Shown here: positions 1 to 10,132 of the stretch, piece after piece
How the letters are laid out: each line of letters starts with the position of its first letter
How positions within the stretch are numbered: position 1 is the first letter of the stretch
Assembly: GCF_001715295.1 (NCBI RefSeq)
Contig: NZ_MDKB01000002.1
Span: forward strand, 2,221 to 66,220
Direction: 5' to 3'
Length of the DNA stretch: 64,000 bases
From: Streptomyces griseus
Lineage (GTDB): Bacteria; Actinomycetota; Actinomycetes; Streptomycetales; Streptomycetaceae
Notes under the pieces: model-generated
Told to the model about the DNA's origin: nothing
Databases searched by the model: none
Seen by the model: the letters and a program-made list of their open reading frames with translations, nothing else
Program-made: the position numbers and the translations under genes

Positions 1-309
1 CCGGGCGCTTCCCTTCGTTCTTGCGTTTCCGACTCTATCAGACTCTTTCGCGTCCGATTCCCGGTCGAAGCGGGCTGCTTTCCAGTTCTTCGCTTTCGCG
101 TTTCCCTTTCCGGCGATTCCGACTCTACCAGACTCTTTTCCGTTCCGTTTCCGGTTCGAATTCGATTCCAGTGGCCTGCGGAGGGCCTTTGCCTTTCGGC
201 GTGGCCGACTTTATCAGAGGTTCTCGGTCGGAATTCTCCGCCGTGGCGAGCAGCTTCCCGGCGCACACGTGCGCGGGCTGCTTCCCGTTCAGGCGGAGAC
301 GTAAACGTA
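1..309. other. Non-coding region with degenerate repeats
   Basis: No convincing gene is seen here. The short open frames are low-complexity (Arg/Phe/Ser-rich) and lack a ribosome binding site. The base composition is pyrimidine-rich on the plus strand and lower in GC than the neighbouring genes. The region contains three related copies of a motif reading gactct-A-C/T-cagactctt, described in the repeat entry. It lies beyond the 3' end of the leftward ribonuclease J gene, so it may hold the promoter region of a gene outside the window. Confidence 0.6.
31..223. repeat. Three degenerate direct repeats, ~90-bp period
   Basis: Copy 1 starts at 31 (gactctatcagactcttt), copy 2 at 121 (gactctaccagactcttt) and a weaker copy 3 at 207 (gactttatcagaggttct). 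The spacings are 90 and 86 bases. Copies 1 and 2 differ at one base over 18, and the flanks are also related (gcgtttcc upstream, ttccg/gattcc around). The regular spacing suggests either a decayed tandem duplication or an array of binding sites for a regulator of a gene to the left of the window. The function is not known from the sequence. Confidence 0.55.
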
Positions 310-353
310 CTGGAGCGGGGCTCCCCGATGCAAATCGGGAAGCCCCGCTCCAG
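310..353 (-). terminator. Terminator after ribonuclease J
   Basis: An outer 13-bp perfect stem (ctggagcggggct / agccccgctccag) encloses an inner ccccgat/atcggg pairing. It lies 17 bases beyond the stop codon of the leftward ribonuclease J gene. There is no clear U-tract, which is usual for Streptomyces intrinsic terminators. Confidence 0.8.
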
Positions 354-370
354 GTGGGCGGCCGCCGGGG

Positions 371-2056
371 TCAGACCTCGACGACGACCGGAAGGATCAT
401 CGGGCGCCGGCGGTAGGTGTCGGACACCCACTTGCCCACCGTGCGCCGGACCAGTTGCTGGAGCTGGTGCGGCTCCATCACACCGTCCTGGGCCGACTTG
501 TTGAGGGCGTCCTCGACCTTGGGCACGACGGCCGTGAACGCGCCGTCGTCGATGCCCGAGCCACGGGCCTGGATGTGCGGGCCGCCCACGATCTTGCCCG
601 AGGAGCTGTCCACCACGATGAAGACCGAGATGATGCCCTCGTCGCCGAGGATGCGGCGGTCCTTGAGCGAGGTCTCCGTGACGTCGCCGACCGAGAGGCC
701 GTCGACGTACACGTAGCCCGCCTGGACCTTGCCCACGATCTTGGCCTTGCCGTCGACGAGGTCGACGACGACGCCGTCCTCGGCGATGACGATGTGGTCC
801 TTCGGCACGCCGGTCAGGGCACCGAGTTCGGCGTTGGCCCTGAGGTGGCGCCATTCGCCGTGGACCGGCATCAGGTTCTTCGGCTTGCAGATGTTGTAGA
901 AGTACAGCAGCTCGCCGGCCGACGCGTGACCCGAGACGTGGACCTTGGCGTTGCCCTTGTGGACGACGTTCGCACCCCAGCGGGTGAGGCCGTTGATCAC
1001 ACGGTAGACCGCGTTCTCGTTCCCCGGGATCAGGGAGGACGCGAGGATCACCGTGTCACCCGGGACGATCCGGATCTGGTGGTCGCGGTTGGCCATGCGG
1101 GACAGGGCGGCCATCGGCTCGCCCTGGGAGCCCGTGCAGACCAGCACGACCTCGTCGTCGGGCAGGTCGTCGAGCGTCTTCACGTCCACGACGAGGCCGG
1201 CCGGGACCTTCAGGTAGCCCAGGTCCCGGGCGATGCCCATGTTGCGGACCATCGAACGCCCCACGAAGGCGACCCTGCGGCCGTACTCGTGGGCGGCGTC
1301 CAGAATCTGCTGGATGCGGTGGACGTGGCTCGCGAAGCTGGCCACGATGATGCGCTTCTGCGCGTTGGCGAAGACCGTCCGCAGGACGTTGGAGATGTCC
1401 CTCTCCGGCGGGACGAAGCCGGGGACCTCGGCGTTCGTCGAGTCGGAGAGCAGCAGGTCGATGCCCTCCTCGCTCAGCCGCGCGAACGCGTGGAGGTCGG
1501 TGAGGCGGCCGTCCAGCGGAAGCTGGTCCATCTTGAAGTCGCCGGTCGCGACGGCCAGGCCCGCGGGGGTGCGGATGGCAACCGCGAGAGCGTCCGGGAT
1601 GGAGTGGTTGACCGCGATGAACTCGCAGTCGAAGACTCCGATGCGCTCACGCTGTCCCTCGGCCACCTCGAGGGTGTAGGGACGGATGCGGTGTTCCTGG
1701 AGCTTGGCCTCGATGAGCGCCAGGGTCAGCTTGGAGCCGATCAGCGGGATGTCCGGCTTCAGGCGGAGCAGGAAGGGGACACCGCCGATGTGGTCCTCGT
1801 GGCCGTGCGTGAGGACGATGCCCTCGATGTCGTCGAGGCGGTCCCGGATCGTGGTGAAGTCCGGCAGGATCAGGTCGATACCGGGCTGCTCCTCCTCGGG
1901 GAAGAGCACGCCGCAGTCGACGATGAGCAGGCGGCCGCCGTACTCGAAGACCGTCATGTTGCGGCCGATCTCGCCCAGGCCACCGAGCGGGGTGACCCGC
2001 AGGCCGCCCTTCGGGAGCTTCGGCGGGGTACCGAGTTCAGGATGCGGATGACTCAA
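371..2056 (-). CDS. rnj: Ribonuclease J
   Basis: A 561-residue metallo-beta-lactamase/beta-CASP ribonuclease with 5'-to-3' exo- and endonuclease activity in mRNA decay and rRNA maturation in the cytoplasm. The zinc motif HGHEDH is at residues 84-89 (H84, H86, D88, H89), within the typical metallo-beta-lactamase N-terminus (TPLGGLGEIGRN). Further conserved segments include the SDSTNAE loop, the beta-CASP region and VHVSGHASAGEL near the metal site, followed by the RNase J C-terminal domain. The TTG start is chosen because GGAGAG stands 6-7 bases upstream and the protein then begins SHPHPELG, as in other Streptomyces RNase J proteins; the longer frame to 2098 has no matching ribosome binding site. 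It follows dapA on the same strand. Confidence 0.93.
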   Translation of the reverse strand: MSHPHPELGTPPKLPKGGLRVTPLGGLGEIGRNMTVFEYGGRLLIVDCGVLFPEEEQPGIDLILPDFTTIRDRLDDIEGIVLTHGHEDHIGGVPFLLRLKPDIPLIGSKLTLALIEAKLQEHRIRPYTLEVAEGQRERIGVFDCEFIAVNHSIPDALAVAIRTPAGLAVATGDFKMDQLPLDGRLTDLHAFARLSEEGIDLLLSDSTNAEVPGFVPPERDISNVLRTVFANAQKRIIVASFASHVHRIQQILDAAHEYGRRVAFVGRSMVRNMGIARDLGYLKVPAGLVVDVKTLDDLPDDEVVLVCTGSQGEPMAALSRMANRDHQIRIVPGDTVILASSLIPGNENAVYRVINGLTRWGANVVHKGNAKVHVSGHASAGELLYFYNICKPKNLMPVHGEWRHLRANAELGALTGVPKDHIVIAEDGVVVDLVDGKAKIVGKVQAGYVYVDGLSVGDVTETSLKDRRILGDEGIISVFIVVDSSSGKIVGGPHIQARGSGIDDGAFTAVVPKVEDALNKSAQDGVMEPHQLQQLVRRTVGKWVSDTYRRRPMILPVVVEV

Positions 2057-2073
2057 AAGACTCTCCTTACCAC

Positions 2074-2107
2074 GCGCGCCACGTACCGCTGAGGGCACGT
2101 GGCGCGC
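2074..2107 (-). promoter_or_regulatory. Stem-loop in the 5' leader of ribonuclease J
   Basis: An 11-bp perfect inverted repeat (gcgcgccacgt / acgtggcgcgc) with a 12-base loop sits directly upstream of the ribosome binding site of the ribonuclease J gene. It could be a dapA terminator, a processing site or a regulatory leader hairpin. No U-tract follows on the minus strand. The choice among these is inference. Confidence 0.5.
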
Positions 2108-2186
2108 ATGTCATTCGTGCACTTGCTGTTGTCAGAGGGTGTTCCGGTCGCGAGTCTCCTCGCGTATTCAGTTGTGAAGTCCGTGG

Positions 2187-3086
2187 TTACAGGTGTACCC
2201 CGCCGGCGGCGAGATCGATCTTGAGCTGGGCCGTCTCCTGCGCGGTGAGTTCGACCATGGGCAGGCGCAGCGGCCCCGCGGGCAGTCCCTGCAGGGTGAG
2301 TGCGGCCTTGGTGGTGATCACACCCTGGGTGCGGAACATGCCGGTGAAGACCGGGAGCAGCTTCTGGTGGATCTCGGTGGCCTTCTGCACGTCGCCCCCC
2401 AGGTGCGCCTCCAGGAGCGCGCGCAGCTCGGGGGTGACCACGTGCCCGACGACGGAGACGAAGCCGACCGCCCCGACCGAGAGCAGGGGCAGGTTCAGCA
2501 TGTCGTCGCCCGAGTACCAGGCGAGGCCGGACTGGGCGATGGCCCAGCTGGCGCGGCCGAGGTCACCCTTGGCGTCCTTGTTGGCGACGATCCGGGGGTG
2601 CTCGGCGAGCCGGACGAGCGTCTCCGTGTCGATCGGTACCCCACTGCGGCCGGGAATGTCGTAGAGCATGACCGGCAGCCCGGTGGAGTCCGCGACGGCA
2701 CCGAAGTGCCGCAGCAGGCCCTCCTGCGGGGGCTTGTTGTAGTACGGGGTGACCGCGAGGAGGCCGTGGGCGCCGGCGCGCTCGGCGGCGCGGGCCAGCT
2801 CGATGCTGTGCCGCGTGTCGTTGGTCCCGACGCCGGCGATGACGTGGGCCCGGTCTCCCACGGCTTCGAGGACCGCCCGTACGAGCTGGTCTTTCTCCAC
2901 GTCGCCGGTGGTCGGGGACTCGCCCGTGGTGCCGTTGACGATCAGGCCGTCATTGCCTGCGTCCACCAGATGGGCGGCGAGCCGCTGGGCGCCGTCGAGG
3001 TCGAGAGCGCCGTCCGCCGTGAAGGGCGTGACCATAGCGGTGAGGACCCGCCCGAAGGGGGTCTGCGGAGTGGAGATCGGAGCCAT
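2187..3086 (-). CDS. dapA: 4-hydroxy-tetrahydrodipicolinate synthase
   Basis: A 299-residue DapA that condenses pyruvate and aspartate semialdehyde at the first committed step of diaminopimelate/lysine synthesis. It is a TIM barrel of the N-acetylneuraminate lyase family. Seen in the sequence: the GTTGESPT substrate loop at 52-59, YDIPGR with the catalytic Tyr142, and VANKDAKG with the Schiff-base Lys170. The ATG at 3086 is preferred; a GTG nine bases upstream would add three residues and neither has a strong ribosome binding site. It lies between thyX and ribonuclease J on the same strand, an order also known in mycobacteria. Its partner dapB is 2.5 kb away in this window. Confidence 0.95.
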   Translation of the reverse strand: MAPISTPQTPFGRVLTAMVTPFTADGALDLDGAQRLAAHLVDAGNDGLIVNGTTGESPTTGDVEKDQLVRAVLEAVGDRAHVIAGVGTNDTRHSIELARAAERAGAHGLLAVTPYYNKPPQEGLLRHFGAVADSTGLPVMLYDIPGRSGVPIDTETLVRLAEHPRIVANKDAKGDLGRASWAIAQSGLAWYSGDDMLNLPLLSVGAVGFVSVVGHVVTPELRALLEAHLGGDVQKATEIHQKLLPVFTGMFRTQGVITTKAALTLQGLPAGPLRLPMVELTAQETAQLKIDLAAGGVHL

Positions 3087-3146
3087 GGGTAACACGCTAC
3101 TCGTTGCTCGGAGCGCCGGGTCCCCTCGGGGGACGGAGAAGAGGAG

Positions 3147-3184
3147 CCCGGCACTGCCTGCTCGGGGGTTCAGGCAGTACCGGG
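3147..3184 (-). terminator. Hairpin between thyX and dapA
   Basis: An inner 8-bp stem (actgcctg / caggcagt) with a 10-base loop is extended by cccgg/ccggg around a one-base bulge on each side. It lies in the 151-base gap downstream of leftward thyX. It probably terminates thyX or separates it from dapA. Confidence 0.6.
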
Positions 3185-3237
3185 TCCGTTTGATCAGCCT
3201 AGATGAACTTCTCGAAAGCCCGCAATACGGACACCGC

Positions 3238-3975
3238 CTACGGGGCTACCCGGCCGTTTTTATTGAAGGCGGCATGAGTGAGCGGCATCAGGGTCTGCCA
3301 GTGCTGCTCCATCTGTTCGCCGACCATTTCGATCTCGCGCTGCGGGAAGGACGGGACCTTCGCCAGCTCGTGCTGGGTGCGCAGGCCCAGGAAGTGCATC
3401 AGCGAGCGGGCGTTGCACGTGGCGTACATCGTCGAGAACAGCCCGACCGGGAGCACCGCGCGGGCCACCTCACGGGCGACTCCGGCCGCCAGCATCTCCT
3501 GGTAGGCCTCGTACGCCCGGCGGTAGGAATCCTCCATGACACGGCTGGTGAGCGCGTGCTGTTCCGGGGTCCCCTCGACGAACTCGTACTTCCCGGGCCG
3601 GCCCTGCTGGATCAGCTTGCGCGACTCCCCCGGGACGTAGAAGACCGGTTCGAGCTCCCTGTAACGGCCCGATTCCTCGTTGTACGACCAGCCCACGCGG
3701 TGCCGCATGAACTCGCGGAACACGAAGATCGGGGCGCTGATGAAGAAGGTCATCGAGTTGTGCTCGAACGGGCTTCCGTGCCGGTCGCGCATCAGGTAGT
3801 TGATGAGCCCCTTCGAGCGCTCGGGGTCCTTCGTGACCTCCTCCAGGGACTGCTCACCGGCCGTCGACACACGGGCCGCGAAGAGCACGTCGGAGTCGGT
3901 GGCAGCCGATTTCACCAGGTCAACGGTGACATCGCTTCGGAAGTGGGCCTTCGTGGGCTCGGGGGTCTCGGTCAC
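3238..3975 (-). CDS. thyX: FAD-dependent thymidylate synthase ThyX
   Basis: A 245-residue flavin-dependent thymidylate synthase that methylates dUMP to dTMP using methylene-tetrahydrofolate and NADPH. The ThyX signature RHRxxSxNExSxRY is present as RHRVGWSYNEESGRY. The GTG start (VTETPEP) is chosen because GGAAGGA stands upstream at suitable spacing; the frame continues 14 residues further without a better site. The substrate-binding C-terminal region, with NARSLMHFLGLR, is intact. It heads the thyX-dapA-rnj run and is divergent from the small membrane-protein gene at 4152. Confidence 0.95.
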   Translation of the reverse strand: MTETPEPTKAHFRSDVTVDLVKSAATDSDVLFAARVSTAGEQSLEEVTKDPERSKGLINYLMRDRHGSPFEHNSMTFFISAPIFVFREFMRHRVGWSYNEESGRYRELEPVFYVPGESRKLIQQGRPGKYEFVEGTPEQHALTSRVMEDSYRRAYEAYQEMLAAGVAREVARAVLPVGLFSTMYATCNARSLMHFLGLRTQHELAKVPSFPQREIEMVGEQMEQHWQTLMPLTHAAFNKNGRVAP

Positions 3976-4151
3976 CGGCGGGGGTCCTTCCAATGGCGTC
4001 GCTCGTGCGGCGTCCACTCTACGGGCCCCCGGGGTACGCCTCCGTCAGCGGGAAATTCTCGGACGGATCGGCGATTCGGGGCACCGATCGGGCCGTCCGT
4101 ACGTCTGACTCGACAGCAGCACCCGTCACAGAGTTCAAGGAGAGCTTCCTC

Positions 4152-4391
4152 ATGTTCCGCCGGCGTGAATCCGTCCCGTTCTCGTTCGTAGCCGAGGCCG
4201 ACCGGTTCCGCAGCAATGTCACTCCGCCTCCCCGCGAACGGGCCAGCGTCTCGCAGCTGGCCGGCCGCTCCCTCGTGGGACTCACCCTCATCGCCGGTTT
4301 CGCCGGGGCACTGCTGTTCGGCGTCCCCGCCCTCGAGACCGGCACGGCACCGTCGCACGGCCAGACGTCCGAGGCGTCGCAGCACCGCTGA
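4152..4391 (+). CDS. Small single-pass membrane protein
   Basis: A 79-residue protein with a basic N-terminal segment (MFRRRE), one hydrophobic segment at about 49-69 (SLVGLTLIAGFAGALLFGVP) and a short polar tail. AAGGAGAG lies 8 bases before the ATG, which fixes the start even though the frame is open further upstream. It is divergent from thyX and 93 bases before the next rightward gene, which also encodes a membrane protein. I do not recognise a named family; it resembles short conserved hypothetical proteins of Streptomyces. The function is unknown. Confidence 0.7.
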   Translation: MFRRRESVPFSFVAEADRFRSNVTPPPRERASVSQLAGRSLVGLTLIAGFAGALLFGVPALETGTAPSHGQTSEASQHR

Positions 4392-4484
4392 CCCGTACGG
4401 GGCCCCTGGGGTGGCCGCCCCGGGGGCTGCTCGGTAGCCTCACCGGGCACAGCAATCGAGCGTGCTTGTGAGTGAGGATCAGTC

Positions 4485-5036
4485 GTGCCCCTGCCCTTCC
4501 TGACGGCCGACCGCGCATTCGACGCGGGCGCGGAGGACATCGCGCTGCCGTTCGACGACCACGACAGCTGGCGGAGGCCCTACCGGCCCGGTCCGTGGCG
4601 GGTCTCGGCGGCGGCCACCCTGCTGCTGCTGGCGTCCTTCGTGCTGCTCGCGGCCATGGTCATCTCGTTCGCCGGATCGCTGTCCGGCGCCACCGCGTGC
4701 TTCGCCCTCGCGGGCGTGGCGATCATCTGCGCGCTGCGGCTGCTGCGCGTGGGCGCGTGGGTCAGCCGGCACGGTGTCCGCCGGGTGGGCTTCCTCCGTA
4801 CGACCACGGTGCCGTGGGACCGGACCGAGTCGGTCCGCACGGTCCAGCAGCCGGTGCGGTGGCTCGGCTTCCCGCGCACCGTCCAGGGCCAGGCCCTGAT
4901 CGTCGTACGGCGCGGCGGCGAGGCGCTGCCGCCACTGGTCACGGACCACAACGCCGACTTCCTGGCCCGTGCCGAGGCGTTCGAGCGCGCCACCGACACG
5001 ATCGAGGCCTGGGGCGACGAGTACCGCACCGGCTGA
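4485..5036 (+). CDS. PH-domain-like membrane protein
   Basis: A 183-residue protein with two membrane segments (about 42-61 and 66-88) followed by a beta-rich region with HGVRRVGFLRTTTVPWDR, typical of bacterial PH-like domains found in actinobacterial membrane proteins. It starts at GTG with GTGAGGAT a few bases upstream. It follows the small membrane protein at 4152 in the same direction and converges on the gene at 5075, with a shared terminator between. The role is unknown. The PH-like assignment is from pattern recognition only. Confidence 0.75.
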   Translation: MPLPFLTADRAFDAGAEDIALPFDDHDSWRRPYRPGPWRVSAAATLLLLASFVLLAAMVISFAGSLSGATACFALAGVAIICALRLLRVGAWVSRHGVRRVGFLRTTTVPWDRTESVRTVQQPVRWLGFPRTVQGQALIVVRRGGEALPPLVTDHNADFLARAEAFERATDTIEAWGDEYRTG

Positions 5037-5051
5037 CGCCGGTATGACACA

Positions 5052-5097
5052 CGGACAAGCCGGTGCGGCGCCTCTCAGGCGCGTACCGGCTTGTCCG
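5052..5097. terminator. Bidirectional terminator overlapping a coding end
   Basis: A 13-bp perfect stem (cggacaagccggt at 5052-5064, accggcttgtccg at 5085-5097) is extended by an inner gcgcc/ggcgc pairing. It lies between the convergent genes 4485-5036 and 5075-5527. The right arm is inside the coding sequence of the leftward gene and encodes its last residues. Confidence 0.8.
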
Positions 5098-5527
5098 CGT
5101 GCAGGGCGATGGCACGCTGCATCGCCTTGCGGGCCCGTGGGGTGTCCCTGGCGTCCTGGTAGGCGACGGCCAGCCGGAACCAGCAGCGCCAGTCGTCCGG
5201 GGCGTCCTCGGTCTCCTCGCGCCTCCGCGCGAACACCGCGTCGGCCGAGGCACGGTCGATACGCCCGGACGGGGTGCGCACCAGCTCGTCGACGGGCAGG
5301 CCGCCCTCCGCGTCCAGTTCCGCCGCCAGGGCGTTGGCCCTGCGGACGAACTGGGTGTTCTTCCAGAGGAACCAGACGCCGATGGCCGGCAGGATCAGCA
5401 CCGCCACGCCGAACGTGACCGTCAGCAGCGTGCCGTGCCGGATGAGCAGGACGCCACGGCTGCCGGCAAGGACGAAGTAGAAGACCAGGACGGCGGCGGT
5501 GACGGTGTAGGTGAGCTTTGCGCGCAT
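5075..5527 (-). CDS. Membrane protein with TPR-like tail
   Basis: A 150-residue protein with two N-terminal membrane segments (about 7-27 and 36-55), then a helical soluble region in which the stretch WFRLAVAYQDARDTPRARKA resembles one tetratricopeptide repeat. It is the last gene of the leftward pnp-M16-dapB run, starting 13 bases after dapB ends. Its final codons form one arm of the transcription terminator. The function is unknown; a scaffold or chaperone-like role is only a guess. Confidence 0.75.
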   Translation of the reverse strand: MRAKLTYTVTAAVLVFYFVLAGSRGVLLIRHGTLLTVTFGVAVLILPAIGVWFLWKNTQFVRRANALAAELDAEGGLPVDELVRTPSGRIDRASADAVFARRREETEDAPDDWRCWFRLAVAYQDARDTPRARKAMQRAIALHADKPVRA

Positions 5528-5540
5528 GGGGGGTGCCCCG

Positions 5541-6314
<774 letters not shown>

Positions 6315-7694
6315 TTAGGAGACCGCTTCGTGGAGGCGGTCCGCCTGCTTGTCCTTGAGGGGGCCGATGACCGAGAGCGAGGGCCGGTGTCCGAGGACTT
6401 CGGCCGCCACCGCGCGGACCTCGTCGGGGGTGACGGCCGCGATCTTCGCCAGCATGTCGTCGACCGACATCTGCTCGCCCCAGCACAGCTCGCTCTTGCC
6501 GATGCGGTTCATCAGGGCGCCCGTGTCCTCCAGGCCGAGGACGGTGGAGCCGGCGAGCTGGCCGACGGCGCGTCCGATCTCCTCGTCGCCGAGGCCGTCG
6601 CTCGCCACCCGGTCGAGCTCGTCGCGGCAGATCTTGAGGACGTCGTGCACCTGGCTGGGCCGGCAGCCCGCGTAGACGCCGAAGAGTCCGCAGTCGGCGA
6701 AGCCGGAGGTGTACGAGTACACGCTGTAGGCGAGACCGCGCTTCTCCCGTACCTCCTGGAACAGGCGCGAGCTCATGCCGCCGCCGAGCGCGGTGTTCAG
6801 GACACCGAGGGCCCAGCGGCGCTCGTCGGTCCTGGCCAGGCCGGGCATGCCGAGGACGACGTGGGCCTGCTCCGTCCTGCGGTTCAGCAGCTCGACCTTG
6901 CCTGCCGTGCGCAGGGTGCGGGTGCCTTCGCGCGGCGCCGTGGGGACGGCGTCGGTACGGGACAGGGCGCCGGCCCGCTCGAAGGCCCTGCGGACCTGGC
7001 GTACGACCGTGGCGTGGTCGACGTTGCCCGCGGCGGCGACGACCAGGTGCGTGGGGTCGTAGTGCTTCTTGTAGAAGCGGGCGATCTGGCCGCGGTTCAG
7101 CGCGTTGATCGTGTCGACGGTGCCGAGGACCGGCCGGCCCAGCGGGGTGTCGCCGAGCATGGTGTGCGCGAACAGGTCGTGCACGCAGTCACCGGGGTCG
7201 TCCTCCGTCATCGCGATCTCCTCGAGGATGACGCCGCGCTCGGCGTCGACGTCCTCGGAGGCGATCAGCGAGCCGGTCAGCATGTCGCAGACGACGTCGA
7301 TGGCCAGCGGCAGGTCGGTGTCCAGGACCCGCGCGTAGTAGCAGGTGTACTCCTTCGCCGTGAAGGCGTTCATCTCTCCGCCGACCGCGTCGATCGCGGA
7401 CGAGATGTCGAGTGCGCTGCGCTTGGCGGTGCCCTTGAAGAGGAGGTGTTCGAGGTAGTGCGTCGCGCCGTTCAGGGTGGGCGTCTCGTCGCGTGACCCG
7501 ACGTTGGCCCAGATCCCGAAGGTGGCGGAGCGTACGGAGGGCAGGGTCTCGGTGACGACCCGGAGGCCGCCGGGGAGAACGGTGCGGCGGACGGTGCCGA
7601 TGCCGTTGGTGCCCTTGAGGAGCGTTTGGGTACGGGCGACGGCCCGCCCCTCGGAGGAGGGGCGGGCCGTCGTCACGGAACTACGCGACGTCAC
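6315..7694 (-). CDS. M16-family zinc peptidase
   Basis: A 459-residue pitrilysin-family (insulinase-like) zinc metallopeptidase. The inverted zinc motif HxxEH is present as HYLEH, with the downstream metal-binding Glu in the RGVILEEI segment. N-terminal M16 and C-terminal inactive-M16 halves are both present, giving a normal length for the single-chain bacterial form (PepR type in mycobacteria). The GTG start overlaps the pnp stop by four bases (GTGA), so it is probably translated with pnp. A role in peptide turnover is known only at family level. Confidence 0.9.
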   Translation of the reverse strand: MTSRSSVTTARPSSEGRAVARTQTLLKGTNGIGTVRRTVLPGGLRVVTETLPSVRSATFGIWANVGSRDETPTLNGATHYLEHLLFKGTAKRSALDISSAIDAVGGEMNAFTAKEYTCYYARVLDTDLPLAIDVVCDMLTGSLIASEDVDAERGVILEEIAMTEDDPGDCVHDLFAHTMLGDTPLGRPVLGTVDTINALNRGQIARFYKKHYDPTHLVVAAAGNVDHATVVRQVRRAFERAGALSRTDAVPTAPREGTRTLRTAGKVELLNRRTEQAHVVLGMPGLARTDERRWALGVLNTALGGGMSSRLFQEVREKRGLAYSVYSYTSGFADCGLFGVYAGCRPSQVHDVLKICRDELDRVASDGLGDEEIGRAVGQLAGSTVLGLEDTGALMNRIGKSELCWGEQMSVDDMLAKIAAVTPDEVRAVAAEVLGHRPSLSVIGPLKDKQADRLHEAVS

Positions 7695-9907
7695 TGGGCG
7701 GCGTCGTCCTTCTTCTCGTCGGCCTCTTCGCCCTCGATCACGGGGATCAGGGAGAGCTTGCCGCGGGAGTCGATCTCGGCGATCTCGACCTGGACCTTGG
7801 CACCGACGGCGAGCACGTCCTCGACGTTCTCCACGCGCTTGCCACCGGCGAGCTTGCGGATCTGCGAGATGTGCAGCAGACCGTCCTTGCCGGGCATGAG
7901 GGAGACGAACGCACCGAAGGTGGTGGTCTTGACGACCGTACCCAGGTAGCGCTCGCCGACCTCCGGCATGGTCGGGTTGGCGATCGCGTTGATCGTGGCG
8001 CGGGCCGCCTCGGCCTGCGAGCCCTGCTGGGCACCGATGTAGATGGTGCCGTCGTCCTCGATCGTGATGTCGGCGCCGGTGTCCTCCTGGATCTGGTTGA
8101 TCATCTTGCCCTTGGGGCCGATGACCTCACCGATCTTGTCCACCGGGATCTTGACCGTGATGATCCGCGGGGCGTTCGGGGACATCTCGTCCGGGACGTC
8201 GATGGCCTCGTTCATGACGTCCAGGATGTGCAGACGCGCGTCACGGGCCTGCTTCAGCGCGGCGGCCAGGACCGAGGCGGGGATGCCGTCGAGCTTGGTG
8301 TCGAGCTGGAGCGCGGTCACGAACTGCTTCGTACCGGCGACCTTGAAGTCCATGTCGCCGAAGGCGTCCTCCGCACCGAGGATGTCGGTGAGGGCGACGT
8401 AGTGGGTCTTGCCGTCGATCTCCTGGGAGATCAGGCCCATGGCGATACCGGCGACGGCGGCCTTGAGCGGCACACCGGCGTTCAGCAGGGACATGGTGGA
8501 GGCGCAGACCGAGCCCATGGACGTCGAGCCGTTGGAGCCCAGCGCCTCGGAGACCTGGCGGATCGCGTAGGGGAACTCCTCGCGCGACGGAAGCACCGGC
8601 ACGATGGCGCGCTCGGCGAGCGCGCCGTGGCCGATCTCGCGGCGCTTGGGCGAGCCCACGCGGCCGGTCTCACCGACGGAGTACGGCGGGAAGTTGTAGT
8701 TGTGCATGTAGCGCTTGCGGGTCACCGGGGAGAGGGTGTCCAGCTGCTGCTCCATGCGGAGCATGTTGAGGGTGGTGACGCCCAGGATCTGGGTCTCGCC
8801 ACGCTCGAACAGCGCCGAGCCGTGCACGCGCGGGATGGCCTCGACCTCGGCGGCGAGCGTACGGATGTCCGTGACGCCGCGGCCGTCGATGCGGACCTTG
8901 TCCTTGATGACGCGCTCGCGGACCAGCTTCTTGGTCAGCGCGCGGTAGGCACCGGAGATCTCCTTCTCGCGGCCCTCGAAGGCCGGGAGGAGCTTCTCGC
9001 CGGCGATCTCCTTGATGCGGTCCAGCTCCGCCTCGCGCTCCTGCTTGCCGGCGATGGTGAGCGCCTTGGCGAGCTCGGTGCTGACGGCGGAGGTGAGCGC
9101 CTCCAGGACGTCGTCCTGGTAGTCGAGGAAGACCGGGAACTCGCCGGTGGGCTTGGCGGCCTTGGCGGCGAGGTCGGACTGGGCCGTGCAGAGCGCCTTG
9201 ATGAAGGGCTTCGCGGCCTCGAGGCCGGCGGCGACGACCTCTTCGGTCGGGGCCTCGGCGCCGTCCTTGACGAGCTGGATGGTCTTCTCGGTGGCCTCGG
9301 CCTCGACCATCATGATCGCGACGTCGCCGTCCTCCAGGACGCGACCGGCGACGACCATGTCGAAGACGGCGTCCTCGAGCTCGGTGTGCGTCGGGAAGGC
9401 GACCCACTGGCCCTTGATCAGGGCTACCCGGGTGGCGCCGATCGGGCCGGAGAAGGGCAGGCCGGCCAGGATCGTGGAGGCGGAGGCGGCGTTGATCGCG
9501 ACCACGTCGTACAGGTGGTCGGGGTTGAGCGCCATGATCGTCTCGACGATCTGGATCTCGTTGCGCAGGCCCTTCTTGAAGGAGGGGCGCAGCGGGCGGT
9601 CGATCAGGCGGCAGGTGAGGATCGCGTCCTCGGAGGGCCGGCCCTCACGGCGGAAGAAGGAGCCGGGGATCTTGCCGGCCGCGTACTGCCGCTCCTCGAC
9701 GTCCACGGTGAGGGGGAAGAAGTCGAGCTGGTCCTTGGGCCGCTTGGAAGCGGTGGTGGCCGACAGCACCATGGTGTCGTCGTCCAGGTACGCGACGGCG
9801 GAGCCGGCGGCCTGCTTGGCCAGGCGGCCCGTCTCGAAGCGGATGGTGCGGGTGCCGAAGGTGCCGTTGTCGATCACGGCTTCGGCGTAGTGGGTCTCGT
9901 TCTCCAC
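7691..9907 (-). CDS. pnp: Polyribonucleotide nucleotidyltransferase
   Basis: A 738-residue PNPase, the phosphorolytic 3'-to-5' exoribonuclease; in streptomycetes it also adds 3' tails and was first studied as guanosine pentaphosphate synthetase. Two RNase PH domains flank the all-alpha linker, followed by a KH domain with VIGPKGKMI and an S1 domain ([26 protein letters not shown], written here only to mark the fold). The GTG at 9907 is chosen because GGAGAAA stands 9 bases upstream; the protein then starts ENETHYAE, as in known Streptomyces PNPases. An ATG at 9922 would add five residues. The gene is downstream of rpsO. Confidence 0.95.
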   Translation of the reverse strand: MENETHYAEAVIDNGTFGTRTIRFETGRLAKQAAGSAVAYLDDDTMVLSATTASKRPKDQLDFFPLTVDVEERQYAAGKIPGSFFRREGRPSEDAILTCRLIDRPLRPSFKKGLRNEIQIVETIMALNPDHLYDVVAINAASASTILAGLPFSGPIGATRVALIKGQWVAFPTHTELEDAVFDMVVAGRVLEDGDVAIMMVEAEATEKTIQLVKDGAEAPTEEVVAAGLEAAKPFIKALCTAQSDLAAKAAKPTGEFPVFLDYQDDVLEALTSAVSTELAKALTIAGKQEREAELDRIKEIAGEKLLPAFEGREKEISGAYRALTKKLVRERVIKDKVRIDGRGVTDIRTLAAEVEAIPRVHGSALFERGETQILGVTTLNMLRMEQQLDTLSPVTRKRYMHNYNFPPYSVGETGRVGSPKRREIGHGALAERAIVPVLPSREEFPYAIRQVSEALGSNGSTSMGSVCASTMSLLNAGVPLKAAVAGIAMGLISQEIDGKTHYVALTDILGAEDAFGDMDFKVAGTKQFVTALQLDTKLDGIPASVLAAALKQARDARLHILDVMNEAIDVPDEMSPNAPRIITVKIPVDKIGEVIGPKGKMINQIQEDTGADITIEDDGTIYIGAQQGSQAEAARATINAIANPTMPEVGERYLGTVVKTTTFGAFVSLMPGKDGLLHISQIRKLAGGKRVENVEDVLAVGAKVQVEIAEIDSRGKLSLIPVIEGEEADEKKDDAAQ

Positions 9908-10132
9908 TAGTGATTTCTCCATACTCGTCGTCTTTCGTCCTGCCGCCCGTGTGGCGGAGGACGGTGCGGAGAAGCGCACCGTGTGTGCGGGCCGGTCTTC
10001 GATCGAAGCTCCCGGGCGTTGACCCCCGGGGGCCACTACCGAGGACCGGCGGCGGCCGTCAGGCGCCTCTCCTCGTTCTTGTGTTGTGCGTCCAGGTTAC
10101 TGAGCGGAACCCCTGTCCCGCACGTACAGCAA

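Noticed and set aside
455..2092. Open frame of 545 codons on the plus strand
   Set aside because: It is antisense to ribonuclease J, which has clear catalytic motifs. The translation is Asp/Val/Gly/Arg-rich, the typical shadow of a high-GC gene.
7871..9910. Open frame of 679 codons on the plus strand
   Set aside because: It is antisense to pnp, composed of Asp/Leu/Gly/Val runs without recognisable motifs.
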